From Candidatus Kryptonium sp. (GTDB lineage: Bacteria > Bacteroidota > Ignavibacteria > Kryptoniales > Kryptoniaceae): a DNA stretch of 64,000 nucleotides. The notes below the pieces were generated by a model. The model did not search any database and had not been told where the DNA came from. It was given only the letters and a program-made list of their open reading frames with translations. This document shows positions 46,524 to 56,148 of this stretch, one piece after another. The DNA is taken from positions 186,001 to 250,000 of the forward strand of contig JANXBN010000002.1 of the NCBI GenBank assembly GCA_025060635.1, given 5' to 3'. The position numbers were made by a program, and so were the translations under genes. The first letter of the stretch is position 1; the number at the start of each line of letters is the position of its first letter.

Positions 46524-49500
46524 AATTTTTTGTGAAGATAAATTTACTGTTGTTATTTTGTTTTATCACTATCTCTTCATTTGCGCAAGATGAGGAATAC
46601 ATTCATCCTGAACTTGAATGGTACACTATTGAAACAGAACATTTTCTAATTCATTTTCATAAAGGAGCGGAGAGAACCGCTAAAGTCGTTGCAAAAATTG
46701 CTGAAGAAATATATGAACCGATAACCTCACTCTATGAGCATAAGCCAGATCAAAAAGTTAACATAATCATAAAGGACTATGACGATTTCTCAAACGGCGT
46801 GACTTATTTTTATGACAATAGAATTGAAATATGGGCAAGTGCTCTTGACTTTGAGCTTCGGGGTGTACATAACTGGTTAAGGGATGTTGTCACTCATGAG
46901 TTCACTCACAACATTCAAATGCAAGTTGCGATGAAGTTTGGCAGAAGAATTCCAGCGGTTTACTTTCAATGGCTTGGCTATGAAAAGGAAAATAGACCTG
47001 ATGTGCTTTATGGTTTCCCAAATGTAATTGTATCTCATCCGATTGCTGGGATAAATGTCCCTGCATGGTTTGCTGAAGGAACTGCTCAATTTAATCATCC
47101 CGACTTAAATTATGACTACTGGGATACGCATAGAGATATGATCTTGAGAATGCAAGTTGTTGATAATAAACTTTTATCCTGGGATGATTTAAATTATTTT
47201 GGAAAGACAAGCTTGGGAAATGAATCGGTCTATAATTCGGGCTTTTCCTTGGTTGAATTCATCGCTAAAAATTACGGCGTTGATAAACTTAAAGAGATCT
47301 CAACGAACTTGAAATCTCCACTTCGCTTGACTATTGATCAAGCTGTGAAGAAATCGCTTGGGATAGACGGTGTTGAACTTTATAACCTTTGGAAGGAACA
47401 TATCAAGGAAAAATATAGAAATCAGATTGAAGCAATTGGGGAAAAAGTTGAAGGAAGAATTATCATAAGCGAGGGTTTTGCTAATTTTTATCCTAAGTTC
47501 TCTGCCAGTGGTAAAATCGTGGCGTATGTTTCAAATAAGGGAAGTGACTATTTTTCTCCTTCCGCAATTTACATTTATAATCTTGAAACCGGAAAAGAGG
47601 AGAAGCTTATCAGCGGGGTTTCATCATCCATCGCTTGGTCTTCGGATGGTAAGAAGATTTTTTATTCAAAAAAGACGAGAAGAAATAAAAATTGGCGAAG
47701 TTTGTATGATATTTTTGTTTACGACTTTGAGCTAAAAAAAGAAAAAAGGTTAACATACGGATTTAGAGCAAATAATCCTGCTGTTTCACCGGATGGAAGA
47801 ACGATCGCATTTGTTCTCTATTCGGATGGAACTGCGAACATAGGGATCGCAAAGATTGATGAACCAGCAAAGGTGAAAATGTTAACTGAATTTAAAAACG
47901 GAGAACAGATCTATAACCTCTGTTTTTCTCCAGATGGAAAGAAAATTTTATTTGACTACTCACTTAAAAACAATCGCGACATCGGTATTATTGACATTGA
48001 AACGCTTGAGTTTAAACCAATTATCGCAACGAGAAGTGATGAGAGAAATCCAACTTTTTCTGAAAATGGGATGAAAATTTACTTTTCTTCCGATAGAAGC
48101 GGTATTTTTAACATTTATGAATTTGATGTTTTAACTGGGGAAACTTATCAAGTTACGAATGTCATCGGTGGGGCTTTCATGCCGAGCGTAAGAGATGGCA
48201 AATTGGTCTATTCAATTTACACTTCGGATGGCTTTAAAATTGCGTATTTTCAAAAGATAGAGAGAATTAAACCTCTGAAAGATGTAAATTTGCTCGCCTA
48301 CGAAAATAATCTTGGGGAAATTTCACAAATTTCAAATTCAAATGAATATGATGATACGATTCTGCCAGAGTTTGAGATCAAAGAATATAAAAATGTTTAC
48401 ACTTCACTTTCATTTTATCCTGTTTTTCGGTTTGATAACTACAACCGGCATGAAAAGGGGATAGATCATTTGAAATTTGGGCTTTACACATATTCAACTG
48501 ATGTGGTTGGTAAGTATAGTTTCTTCGCAGGTGCACTTGTGAATAGAAAACTTGAGCGTGATTTGTTTTTGCAGCTTGAGTTTAACGATAAATTTCCAAT
48601 TCTTTATCAACTTGGACTTAAACCTAAATTTTCTGTTGAAGCATATAATGTGACGAGAAGAACGAAATTTATCCTTGAACTTGGGCTGAATTTAATTCCA
48701 GTTGATGTAATTTATCACTTAACAGAAGTTGATCTCTCTTTTAGTTGGAAAATTTTTCTGCCGTCTTTGAACTTGCGAAGCGGATTCACATTTTCAAGAT
48801 ATTCCGCTGAAATAAAAAGCTTCGTCATACCAGAGACGAAAGCACATGTCCCGTCCTCCGATGATGTGTATTTTATAGGTCGCGTTTTCTATTTGGATTT
48901 TCTCTTTAAAAGCATAAAGCCACGGGTCAACGCAGATATAAATCCAGTTGGTAGAAAAATTAATCTGCGTTTGAATTATGAACTTAACAAATTAAATCCT
49001 GATGGAACTTACGAATTTAAAGACGGGATTCTCGTCCCGGTCTATAAGAGGTTTAATTTTTTGAGATTTGAGGTCGGTTGGAATGAGTATTTAAGCCTGC
49101 CTTTCAAGAATCACACATTAGGTCTTGTGGTAAGATATGGAACTATCTTAGGAAGACCTGTCAATGAGTTTTTCAATTTTTATGGTGGTGGATTAATCGG
49201 GATGCGTGGATATTCATTTTATTCTCTCGGTGGGAATGAGATCTTCACAGCAAAATTAGTTTACAGATTTCCGATCGTTGATAATTTCTCACATCAAATT
49301 TTACACTTCGGTTTTCAAAGGGTTTATGCTGGAGTGTTTTTTGATTTTGGAAATGCCTGGGATGAAAGAGCGCGCTTAAAGGATTTCAAAAGAGACGCAG
49401 GAATTGAATTAAGAATTGATGGAAACTCTTTTTATCTTTTCCCGATGAAAATTTTTGCAAGCGTTGCTTATGGTTTTGATAAGTTTGATAAAACCATAAG

Positions 49501-49576
49501 CAAGGTTAAATATAATTTCGGTCGTGAGGTTAGATTTTATTTTGGCGTCGTTTTTGATTTTGATTCAATTGAATAA
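46520..49576 (+). CDS. HEFTH metallopeptidase + beta-propeller + outer-membrane barrel
   Basis: A 1018-residue protein with signal peptide (about 1-20). An N-terminal gluzincin-like (peptidase MA-type) domain has H126-EFT-H130 with the third ligand E186 in AWFAEGTAQF, so it should be active. From about 310 to 600 come TolB/PD40-type propeller blades, e.g. SPDGRTIAFVLYSDG, FSPDGKKILFDYS and FSENGMKIYFSSD. From about 640 to the end are amphipathic aromatic strands ending in YFGVVFDFDSIE, consistent with an Omp85/surface-antigen barrel. This places the peptidase in the periplasm or at the surface, tied to the outer membrane. The substrate is unknown. Confidence 0.85.
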   Translation: MKFFVKINLLLLFCFITISSFAQDEEYIHPELEWYTIETEHFLIHFHKGAERTAKVVAKIAEEIYEPITSLYEHKPDQKVNIIIKDYDDFSNGVTYFYDNRIEIWASALDFELRGVHNWLRDVVTHEFTHNIQMQVAMKFGRRIPAVYFQWLGYEKENRPDVLYGFPNVIVSHPIAGINVPAWFAEGTAQFNHPDLNYDYWDTHRDMILRMQVVDNKLLSWDDLNYFGKTSLGNESVYNSGFSLVEFIAKNYGVDKLKEISTNLKSPLRLTIDQAVKKSLGIDGVELYNLWKEHIKEKYRNQIEAIGEKVEGRIIISEGFANFYPKFSASGKIVAYVSNKGSDYFSPSAIYIYNLETGKEEKLISGVSSSIAWSSDGKKIFYSKKTRRNKNWRSLYDIFVYDFELKKEKRLTYGFRANNPAVSPDGRTIAFVLYSDGTANIGIAKIDEPAKVKMLTEFKNGEQIYNLCFSPDGKKILFDYSLKNNRDIGIIDIETLEFKPIIATRSDERNPTFSENGMKIYFSSDRSGIFNIYEFDVLTGETYQVTNVIGGAFMPSVRDGKLVYSIYTSDGFKIAYFQKIERIKPLKDVNLLAYENNLGEISQISNSNEYDDTILPEFEIKEYKNVYTSLSFYPVFRFDNYNRHEKGIDHLKFGLYTYSTDVVGKYSFFAGALVNRKLERDLFLQLEFNDKFPILYQLGLKPKFSVEAYNVTRRTKFILELGLNLIPVDVIYHLTEVDLSFSWKIFLPSLNLRSGFTFSRYSAEIKSFVIPETKAHVPSSDDVYFIGRVFYLDFLFKSIKPRVNADINPVGRKINLRLNYELNKLNPDGTYEFKDGILVPVYKRFNFLRFEVGWNEYLSLPFKNHTLGLVVRYGTILGRPVNEFFNFYGGGLIGMRGYSFYSLGGNEIFTAKLVYRFPIVDNFSHQILHFGFQRVYAGVFFDFGNAWDERARLKDFKRDAGIELRIDGNSFYLFPMKIFASVAYGFDKFDKTISKVKYNFGREVRFYFGVVFDFDSIE

Positions 49577-49597
49577 AAATCAAAGATTGTTTAGAGC

Positions 49598-50452
49598 ATG
49601 GCTAAAAAGTTAGTTTTTTTGCTTATCATTTTCATTTGCGCTGTGTATTCGCAGGAAATAGAACTTACAACTGGTCAACTTGGGCTTGATTTTTCTGTTT
49701 TTTCATACAAAGGCGAAGATAAATTGGAGCAAAAAAGATATTCACCTCTGAAGGCGGGATTGATGTCTGCTTTGGTGCCAGGAAGTGGAGAGTTCTACAC
49801 GAAAAGTTATCTTAAATCAGCCTTATTTTTCACCGCGGAGGTAGTTTTATGGGTTGTCTATTTCAACTATACGAAAAAAGGGGATGAGCAAACGCGATGG
49901 TATAGGCAATACGCCGATGAAAATTGGAGCGTGGTTGATTATGCATTATGGATGAACGAATGGATGAGAAGATATGGTGGACAAGATGCGCCGATGATTT
50001 CAATAAATCCAAATGAAAATTTAAAACCTTGGCAAAGAGTTGATTGGTCAAGATTGAACGAGGCAGAAAGATATATAAGCATTCGCGCAGGTGGATTCTC
50101 ACATACGCTTCCATCCTATGGCGAACAACAATACTATGAATTGATTGGAAAATATCATCAATATTCACCTGGCTGGAATGATTTTGATCGGAATTTCGTA
50201 CCGAGAGATGTTTCTGAACTAAAACCAACTCCAAAGTTTAAATTTTATTCACGGGAAAGAGGAAAAGCAAATGATTTTTATTCAGTTGCAAGTATATCTG
50301 CTTTCGTTATAGTTGCGAATCATATTTTAAGTGCAGTTGATGCGTCAATGACAGCGATATTGAAAAATCGTGAGTTGAGCTCTAATTTAGGTTTTGAGTA
50401 TAATTTGGATATCGGATTGATCGCAAAATTAAAATTAAGTTTTGAGTTTTAA
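49598..50452 (+). CDS. DUF5683-like envelope protein
   Basis: A 284-residue exported protein. Signal peptide about 1-18. The motif KAGLMSALVPGSGEFYTKSYLKSALF, here noted as LVPGSGEFYTKSYLKSALFF and the next helix EVVLWVVYFNYT, is typical of Bacteroidota DUF5683 proteins (P-G-x-G-x-x-Y at helix edges). Further hydrophobic segment near residues 228-245. Function unknown. It lies 21 bases after the peptidase-barrel gene and one base before the phosphatase-like gene, inside one operon. Confidence 0.8.
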   Translation: MAKKLVFLLIIFICAVYSQEIELTTGQLGLDFSVFSYKGEDKLEQKRYSPLKAGLMSALVPGSGEFYTKSYLKSALFFTAEVVLWVVYFNYTKKGDEQTRWYRQYADENWSVVDYALWMNEWMRRYGGQDAPMISINPNENLKPWQRVDWSRLNEAERYISIRAGGFSHTLPSYGEQQYYELIGKYHQYSPGWNDFDRNFVPRDVSELKPTPKFKFYSRERGKANDFYSVASISAFVIVANHILSAVDASMTAILKNRELSSNLGFEYNLDIGLIAKLKLSFEF

Positions 50453-50453
50453 A

Positions 50454-51341
50454 ATGTCTGTTGCTCTTTTATTTTTTGATGGAATAGGCATAGGTGAGAA
50501 CGATCCGGAGAAAAATCCGTTTGCGAGATTTAGATCAAAATTCTTTCGTGCGTTTACGAATGAAGATAATCACACAGCAGAATATGACGGCATAATTGTT
50601 CCAACTGATGCAACTATGAACATCACAGGCTATCCACAGAGTGCAACTGGGCAGACGACAATTTTCACTGGTGTAAACGCGTCCGAGATAATGCAAGGAC
50701 ATATTAACGGCTTTCCGACGCCTACTTTGAGAAAGATTCTTCTATCAGAAAGTATATTTTTGAAGCTAAAGAAACTTGGCAAAAGAGTGACATTTGCGAA
50801 TGCTTACTCAAGACATTATTTTGAACTTCGTGGGGAAAAGCTTTCAGCTTCCACTTACGCTGTCTTGGCTTCGCAAGTTCCATTTAGATGGTATGATATT
50901 GAATTAAAAGAAGGCAAAGCAGTGCCAGCTGATTTAACAGGGGAATTTATGAAAAAGTTTTATCCGGATGTTAAAATAATAACTCCTGAAGAATCTGGAA
51001 AAATAATCGCAAGATTGATTGACGAATATGATTTTGTTATGTATGAATTCCCATTCACGGATGAAGCAGGACATAATCAGGATTTTGAACTTGCTTTGGA
51101 ATATATCAGCAGAATTGAACGATTTCTTGATTCGCTGTTAACAACACTTGACCTGTGCAAACATCTTGTGATATTGACGAGCGACCATGGAAACATTGAG
51201 GATCTTTCCGTTAAAACCCACACGCTGAACAAAGTTCCAACCATCATCTGGGGAAAGGGGAAAGAGAAGGTCGCAAGCGAGATAAAATCACTCCTTGATA
51301 TAACGCCTGCGATAATCAAATATCTCACCGACCGATTTTAG
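50454..51341 (+). CDS. Alkaline-phosphatase-superfamily metalloenzyme (iPGM-like)
   Basis: A 295-residue metal-dependent phosphatase or mutase. The ATG at 50454 follows the previous stop by one base; a TTG at 50442 overlaps that gene. Metal and nucleophile positions are intact: FFDGIG, SATGQTT (nucleophile Thr/Ser region), FTDEAGHNQD, TSDHGNIED and KTHTLNKVP. This is the set of iPGM and phosphopentomutase, but the iPGM insertion domain is absent and the protein is about 200 residues shorter, so ordinary glycolytic iPGM is unlikely. Substrate unknown. Confidence 0.85.
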   Translation: MSVALLFFDGIGIGENDPEKNPFARFRSKFFRAFTNEDNHTAEYDGIIVPTDATMNITGYPQSATGQTTIFTGVNASEIMQGHINGFPTPTLRKILLSESIFLKLKKLGKRVTFANAYSRHYFELRGEKLSASTYAVLASQVPFRWYDIELKEGKAVPADLTGEFMKKFYPDVKIITPEESGKIIARLIDEYDFVMYEFPFTDEAGHNQDFELALEYISRIERFLDSLLTTLDLCKHLVILTSDHGNIEDLSVKTHTLNKVPTIIWGKGKEKVASEIKSLLDITPAIIKYLTDRF

Positions 51342-51496
51342 GTCCGCTAGAATTGTTAAAGTTTTGTTAAGTTTTTGCTTTGATTGTGAATTTCAAGGGA
51401 AAAAGATTTACAAATTTTTAACATTAATTTCATCTTTACTTTAAACTAGCCGTTTAATTTGGGGGTGAGCATTAAAATAAAGAGCTTGCGCAAATT

Positions 51497-54190
51497 ATGC
51501 TTAAAAAGTTATTAATTCTTTCCCTGCTTTTAATAAATCTCCTGCAAAGTCAATATCAGATCTCCGGAAAAGTTTACGATTCAAACACGAATGAACCGCT
51601 TGCTGGGGCAAATGTATTTGTGAAGGAATTGAATACTGGAACAACAACAAATTTTGATGGCGAGTTTACGCTCAGGTTAAATACCAGGGGAAAATTCAAT
51701 TTAAAGATAAGCTATGTTGGTTACAAATCTGTTGACACACTGATAGATCTTAACAGGAGCGGAATAGTGCTAAGCATCGGAATGAAACCTGATGTCGTTA
51801 AGCTTGGCGAAGTTGAAGTTAGCGGCTCTGTTGAAAAAAATGGGATTTCTTTGAAAAATTATGTTGCAGCAAAGCAATTGAGCAGAGGGATATTTGACGG
51901 ATTAAGTTATGAGCAAATTAAATTAACAATTGCCTCAACCTCATCTGAACTCATGAATAAAATCGTTGGGGTTTCAGTAAAGCAGGGGAAATTTGTAAAT
52001 GTGCGGGGGGTTTATGAAAGATATAATTTAGCTACGCTTAATGGTTCGTTTTTACCAAGCCCGGAACCAGATCAAAAAGCTTTCACATTTGATTTAATCC
52101 CAGCTGGTTTAATTCAAGAAGTTAAAGTCATAAAAACATTTTCACCAGAGCTTCCAGGAAACTTTGGAGGTGGAATAGTTGATATTAAAACGATAGAATT
52201 TTCCGAAGCGTTATCTAATTCTTTAAATTTGTCAGTTGCAGGAATTCCGGATGCTACTTTCAGAAGGTTCTTTGTTTATGGGATGAACAGATTGAATGCA
52301 TTTGGACCTTCAAATATAACCACGGGGCTTCCTTCAAGTTTACCTGAAGATTTAAGCAAATTACCGCACGAGCAAAGGATACTCTTTGCGAAAGATATCA
52401 AGAACCTCTGGAACAGAAATACATTTTATTATATCCCGAATTTCAGAATGAACTTTTTAAGCATGGGGAAAATTCCGTTTGGCGGATTAAGTTATTCGTT
52501 TGGAGTTATATATAGCGGCGAATCATCTAAAAGAAACCTTGAGGTTTATGAGTATGAATGGGATGGCTCAAAACGATTTGAGTATACTGGAGATAGAATT
52601 TCGCGGGCATCTCAATTAACGGGATATTTTGATTTGAAAACGAAATTTTCTGAACAGATCGTAGGTTTTAGAGGGATGATCGTTGGTATATACGAAGATG
52701 AATCGGCAAATTTAAGAGGTTTTCAGTACACTGATCAATGGGCTGAACAAAATCAAATGTCAATAAAGTTTAATCAAAGAAATCTTTACTTTTGGCAACT
52801 GTATGGGGAACATTTATTTGGTGATGTGAAAATTAATTGGCAAGGTTCTACATCATCCATCTTGAACACTGAACCAGATTCAAGACGCCTCGTATATCAG
52901 CGAGATATTGATAATCCAAATTCAAGGTTTTCTATTTTGCTTGGACCGCAAGCCAGTTTCAAAAATGGGGGGATTTTGTACTCATATCTTAAAGATAATT
53001 TGAATGAGGTCAAAGCAGATGTAAAATTTCCTATTTTGGGTATAGATTTAAGAAGCGGTGTTAATTTCTGGGAGACCAAGCGTAATTTCAAATTCCGATT
53101 GATTGGAGTTGTAGTGACTCCGTTTATGAATTATCAAATGTATTATCTGCCACCTGATTCCATATTCTTGCCTGAAAACTTCAAACGAGATGGTTTTTCA
53201 TTAGATGAATATGTTTCGGGAACAAATAGATATAAGGCTTACGATAGGGTTTTAGCATATTACCTTCTTGCTGAAATACCGTTTAGAATCGGAAATCAAA
53301 GATTTAACTTCGCATCTGGCCTTAGAGTTGAAAATTCATCTCAAAACATCTATACGAGAGATTTTACAAATACTAAAGATGAGATAATAATTCGGAAACA
53401 TTACGAGATCTTCCCATCAGTTGAGTTAAAGTATTCTCCGACGCATATGATAAATGTTAAACTTTCATATAGTCAAACTGTTAACAGACCTGAGTTAAGA
53501 GAAATTGCTCCGTTTGCATATTATGACTTCTATTCGCAAACTACAATCGTAGGGAATCCACAGATTCAAAGGGCGTTGATTTTCAACTACGATTTGAGGG
53601 CAGAGATTTTCAGCTTGGGTGAGGACATGTTATCCATTGGGGTTTTTCATAAGCATATAAAGTCGCCGATAGAGAAAGTGATAATTACAGGGGTTGCGCT
53701 TGGGAAGTTAAGAACATTTATGAATGGTAAATTCGCAAAGGTCTCTGGCCTTGAAGTTGAGTTTATAAAAGATCTAAAATTTTTAAAGGTTGTTGGTAAT
53801 GTTTCAGTTCTTAAATCAAGTGTTGATGTTGAAAAAACTGAAACAACTGTAGAGCGCAAGGGTAGAAGCCTACAGGGACAGCCCCCGTACCTTGTTAATT
53901 TGCTTTTGGTGCACGAAAAGCCAGAATCAAGATTTAGCGCAAGCATATCATATAATCTCACTGGGCCGAGAATTCACGATGTAGCAACTGAATATACCGA
54001 AGATATAATTGAAATAGCAAGACATCAAGTTGATTTCAGATTTGGGTATAGACTGAATAGAATAATTAGCCTTAGTTTAAGTGGCAAAAACATCACTGCG
54101 TCACCGATCGTATTGAAGCAAGGCAAGGAGATAAATCAAAAGATAACAACAGTAGCAAGCATTTCTTTCGGCGTGAACGTTAAGTTTTAG
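51497..54190 (+). CDS. TonB-dependent receptor with carboxypeptidase-regulatory-like domain
   Basis: An 897-residue outer-membrane receptor. Signal peptide about 1-18. A carboxypeptidase-regulatory-like domain (about 20-105) has ISGKVYDSNTNEPLAGANVF and TTTNFDGEFTLRL. The plug (about 130-240) includes VNVRGVYERYNLATLNG and GGGIVDIKTI, then a 22-strand-type barrel to the C-terminal NVKF. Substrate unknown. It is followed after 39 bases by a type IX cargo gene. The preceding 155-base gap (51342-51496) is AT-rich with no clear signal. Confidence 0.93.
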   Translation: MLKKLLILSLLLINLLQSQYQISGKVYDSNTNEPLAGANVFVKELNTGTTTNFDGEFTLRLNTRGKFNLKISYVGYKSVDTLIDLNRSGIVLSIGMKPDVVKLGEVEVSGSVEKNGISLKNYVAAKQLSRGIFDGLSYEQIKLTIASTSSELMNKIVGVSVKQGKFVNVRGVYERYNLATLNGSFLPSPEPDQKAFTFDLIPAGLIQEVKVIKTFSPELPGNFGGGIVDIKTIEFSEALSNSLNLSVAGIPDATFRRFFVYGMNRLNAFGPSNITTGLPSSLPEDLSKLPHEQRILFAKDIKNLWNRNTFYYIPNFRMNFLSMGKIPFGGLSYSFGVIYSGESSKRNLEVYEYEWDGSKRFEYTGDRISRASQLTGYFDLKTKFSEQIVGFRGMIVGIYEDESANLRGFQYTDQWAEQNQMSIKFNQRNLYFWQLYGEHLFGDVKINWQGSTSSILNTEPDSRRLVYQRDIDNPNSRFSILLGPQASFKNGGILYSYLKDNLNEVKADVKFPILGIDLRSGVNFWETKRNFKFRLIGVVVTPFMNYQMYYLPPDSIFLPENFKRDGFSLDEYVSGTNRYKAYDRVLAYYLLAEIPFRIGNQRFNFASGLRVENSSQNIYTRDFTNTKDEIIIRKHYEIFPSVELKYSPTHMINVKLSYSQTVNRPELREIAPFAYYDFYSQTTIVGNPQIQRALIFNYDLRAEIFSLGEDMLSIGVFHKHIKSPIEKVIITGVALGKLRTFMNGKFAKVSGLEVEFIKDLKFLKVVGNVSVLKSSVDVEKTETTVERKGRSLQGQPPYLVNLLLVHEKPESRFSASISYNLTGPRIHDVATEYTEDIIEIARHQVDFRFGYRLNRIISLSLSGKNITASPIVLKQGKEINQKITTVASISFGVNVKF

Positions 54191-54229
54191 GCAAAATAAA
54201 AATTAAAAACAAAATGGAGAGAACAAAAT

Positions 54230-55888
54230 ATGTTGTTACGCTTTAACAGATTGATTGCTTTAATCATATTTAATTTGCTTATTTTTCAGTTAATTGCTAT
54301 GGCGCAACCGCCGGCAAATGTTGTAGTGATTCAAGGAAGAATTACGAGGGATTCTACACTTACCGCCGATAAGCAATATCTTTTGCGTGGATTTGTTACA
54401 GTAGAGCGAGGTGCAACATTAAGAATTGAACCTGGAACAGTTATATATGGTGATAAAGAGACAAAAGGAACATTGATAGTTAAAAGAGGTGGAAAGATAA
54501 TTGCGAACGGAACAAAGGACAAACCGATAGTATTTACAAGTGCGCAACCTGTTGGAAGGAGGGCAGCAGGTGATTGGGGAGGGATTATAATACTTGGTGA
54601 AGCTCCGGTTAATACTCCAACGGGAACTGCAGTAATTGAAGGTGGAATACCACCGGAGGATGGAACATATGGAGGTACAAATCCAGATGATAGCAGTGGA
54701 GTTTTTAGATATGTAAGAATTGAATTCCCAGGTATAGCATACACACCTGATAATGAGATAAACGGGTTAACTATGGGTGGTGTTGGTAGGAAAACTTTAA
54801 TTGAATATGTACAAGTTAGCTTCTCTGGCGATGATGCTTTTGAATGGTTTGGTGGTAATGTGAACGCTAAATATTTAATCTCATACAAAAATCTTGACGA
54901 TGATTTTGATTCAGACCTTGGTTGGAATGGTAAAGTTCAATTTGCAATTGCCTTGAGAGATCCGGCTATTGCTGATATAAGTGGTAGCAATGGCTTTGAG
55001 TCGGATAATGATCCAACTGGTTCATTTAATAATCCCAGAACTTCGCCGATATTTAGCAATGTCACCTTAGTTGGTCCGATGCCGGATACAAACTTTACAG
55101 GTTATAATGCTAACTATAGAAGGGGGCTTCACTTAAGACGCGCAACCCTAACAAACTTGTATAACGGTGTTATAATAGGATGGCCAACTGGGATATTTCT
55201 TGATGGTTCAGCGGTTGCAAGAGCAGCTCAAAATGATACTCTTCAAATAAGAAATACTGTTATCGCAGGCATAAGAGCAGCAAGCCAAGTTACAACCAAT
55301 GTTTCTGGTTTTGATGCAAGAGCTTGGTTCTTAACTTCTGGATATGCAAATCGTATTTATCCGATCGTTGATTCAATAAGAATGTGTGCTGCATTTGATC
55401 TCGCAAATCCGCGCCCATTGCCCTGTCCCGGATCACCGCTAATTGGAATGGCAAGCTTCGCAAATCCAAGATTACAAGATCCTTTCTTCACGAATGTTAA
55501 TTGGGTTGGTGCTTTCGGACCAGATGCAGCTCAAAGATGGGACATTGGTTGGACAAATTATGACCCGCAAAATACGGACTATTCAAGATTTCTAAAAGTT
55601 TACGAGAAAGTCTCTGATCTTCCTACGCAATTTGAATTGAAGCAAAATTATCCTAATCCATTCAATCCAGAAACAGTGATAGAATTTAGTATTCCAAAGA
55701 GTGGTAGGGTAAGCCTTGTAGTTTATAATGCTATAGGTCAAGAAGTCGCAAGGTTAATTGATGAAAATCTTGAATCTGGTTCTTACAAAGTGAAATTTAA
55801 TGGGGGGAACTTGCCAAGCGGGATTTATATCTACAAGTTAAGCGCTGAGGGAAGATCAATTTCAAGAAAAATGGTTCTTGTTAAATAA
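54230..55888 (+). CDS. Type IX cargo protein, secreted beta-rich partner of the receptor
   Basis: A 552-residue exported protein. Signal peptide about 1-25 (LIFQLIAMAQ). Residues about 30-450 form a beta-rich body with right-handed-helix-like repeats (RGFVTVERGATLRIEPGTVI, IVKRGGKIIANGT, WGGIIILGEAPVNT). It is known as a conserved secreted partner family next to TonB receptors in Bacteroidota, sometimes misannotated as a multidrug transporter. The C-terminus (NYPNPFNPETVIEFSIP to PSGIYIYKLSAEG) is a classic type A sorting domain, so PorU should process it. A polysaccharide- or mineral-binding role is a guess. Confidence 0.88.
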   Translation: MLLRFNRLIALIIFNLLIFQLIAMAQPPANVVVIQGRITRDSTLTADKQYLLRGFVTVERGATLRIEPGTVIYGDKETKGTLIVKRGGKIIANGTKDKPIVFTSAQPVGRRAAGDWGGIIILGEAPVNTPTGTAVIEGGIPPEDGTYGGTNPDDSSGVFRYVRIEFPGIAYTPDNEINGLTMGGVGRKTLIEYVQVSFSGDDAFEWFGGNVNAKYLISYKNLDDDFDSDLGWNGKVQFAIALRDPAIADISGSNGFESDNDPTGSFNNPRTSPIFSNVTLVGPMPDTNFTGYNANYRRGLHLRRATLTNLYNGVIIGWPTGIFLDGSAVARAAQNDTLQIRNTVIAGIRAASQVTTNVSGFDARAWFLTSGYANRIYPIVDSIRMCAAFDLANPRPLPCPGSPLIGMASFANPRLQDPFFTNVNWVGAFGPDAAQRWDIGWTNYDPQNTDYSRFLKVYEKVSDLPTQFELKQNYPNPFNPETVIEFSIPKSGRVSLVVYNAIGQEVARLIDENLESGSYKVKFNGGNLPSGIYIYKLSAEGRSISRKMVLVK

Positions 55889-55898
55889 AAAATTAATA

Positions 55899-55927
55899 GG
55901 GGCAGGAAAGCACACACATCCTGCCCC
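55899..55927 (+). terminator. Stem-loop terminator after the cargo gene
   Basis: GGGGCAGGA, 11-base loop, TCCTGCCCC, then ACAATTTT. A 9-bp GC-rich stem 10 bases after the stop codon; the T run is weak, so efficiency is uncertain. Confidence 0.75.
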
Positions 55928-55969
55928 ACAATTTTAAATTAAGTGAAAACTAAAGAAGGAAATTAAAAA

Positions 55970-56140
55970 ATGGAGCAAAAAATTAGCGTTATTCTCGTGG
56001 TAGTGTTTCTTGTCTTAACGCTTGCTTCAGTTTTTCTTTCTGCTGTAAATAAAATTTTCTTACTTCTTGGTCTTTCAATGGGTATTTCAATGCTTTATTC
56101 ACTGCTTGCGATCATTTCAAGCAGGCAAAGCCAAGAATAA
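55970..56140 (+). CDS. Small two-helix membrane protein
   Basis: A 56-residue open frame with ATG at 55970 and a nearby AAGAAGGA (about 55953-55960). It reads MEQKISVILVVVFLVLTLAS, then a second hydrophobic stretch (KIFLLLGLSMGISML), and ends SSRQSQE. Two membrane helices with a short turn. The hydrophobic pattern and the ribosome site suggest a real gene. No family recognised. It is convergent with the aldo/keto reductase gene. Confidence 0.6.
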   Translation: MEQKISVILVVVFLVLTLASVFLSAVNKIFLLLGLSMGISMLYSLLAIISSRQSQE

Positions 56141-56148
56141 GGTAGATT

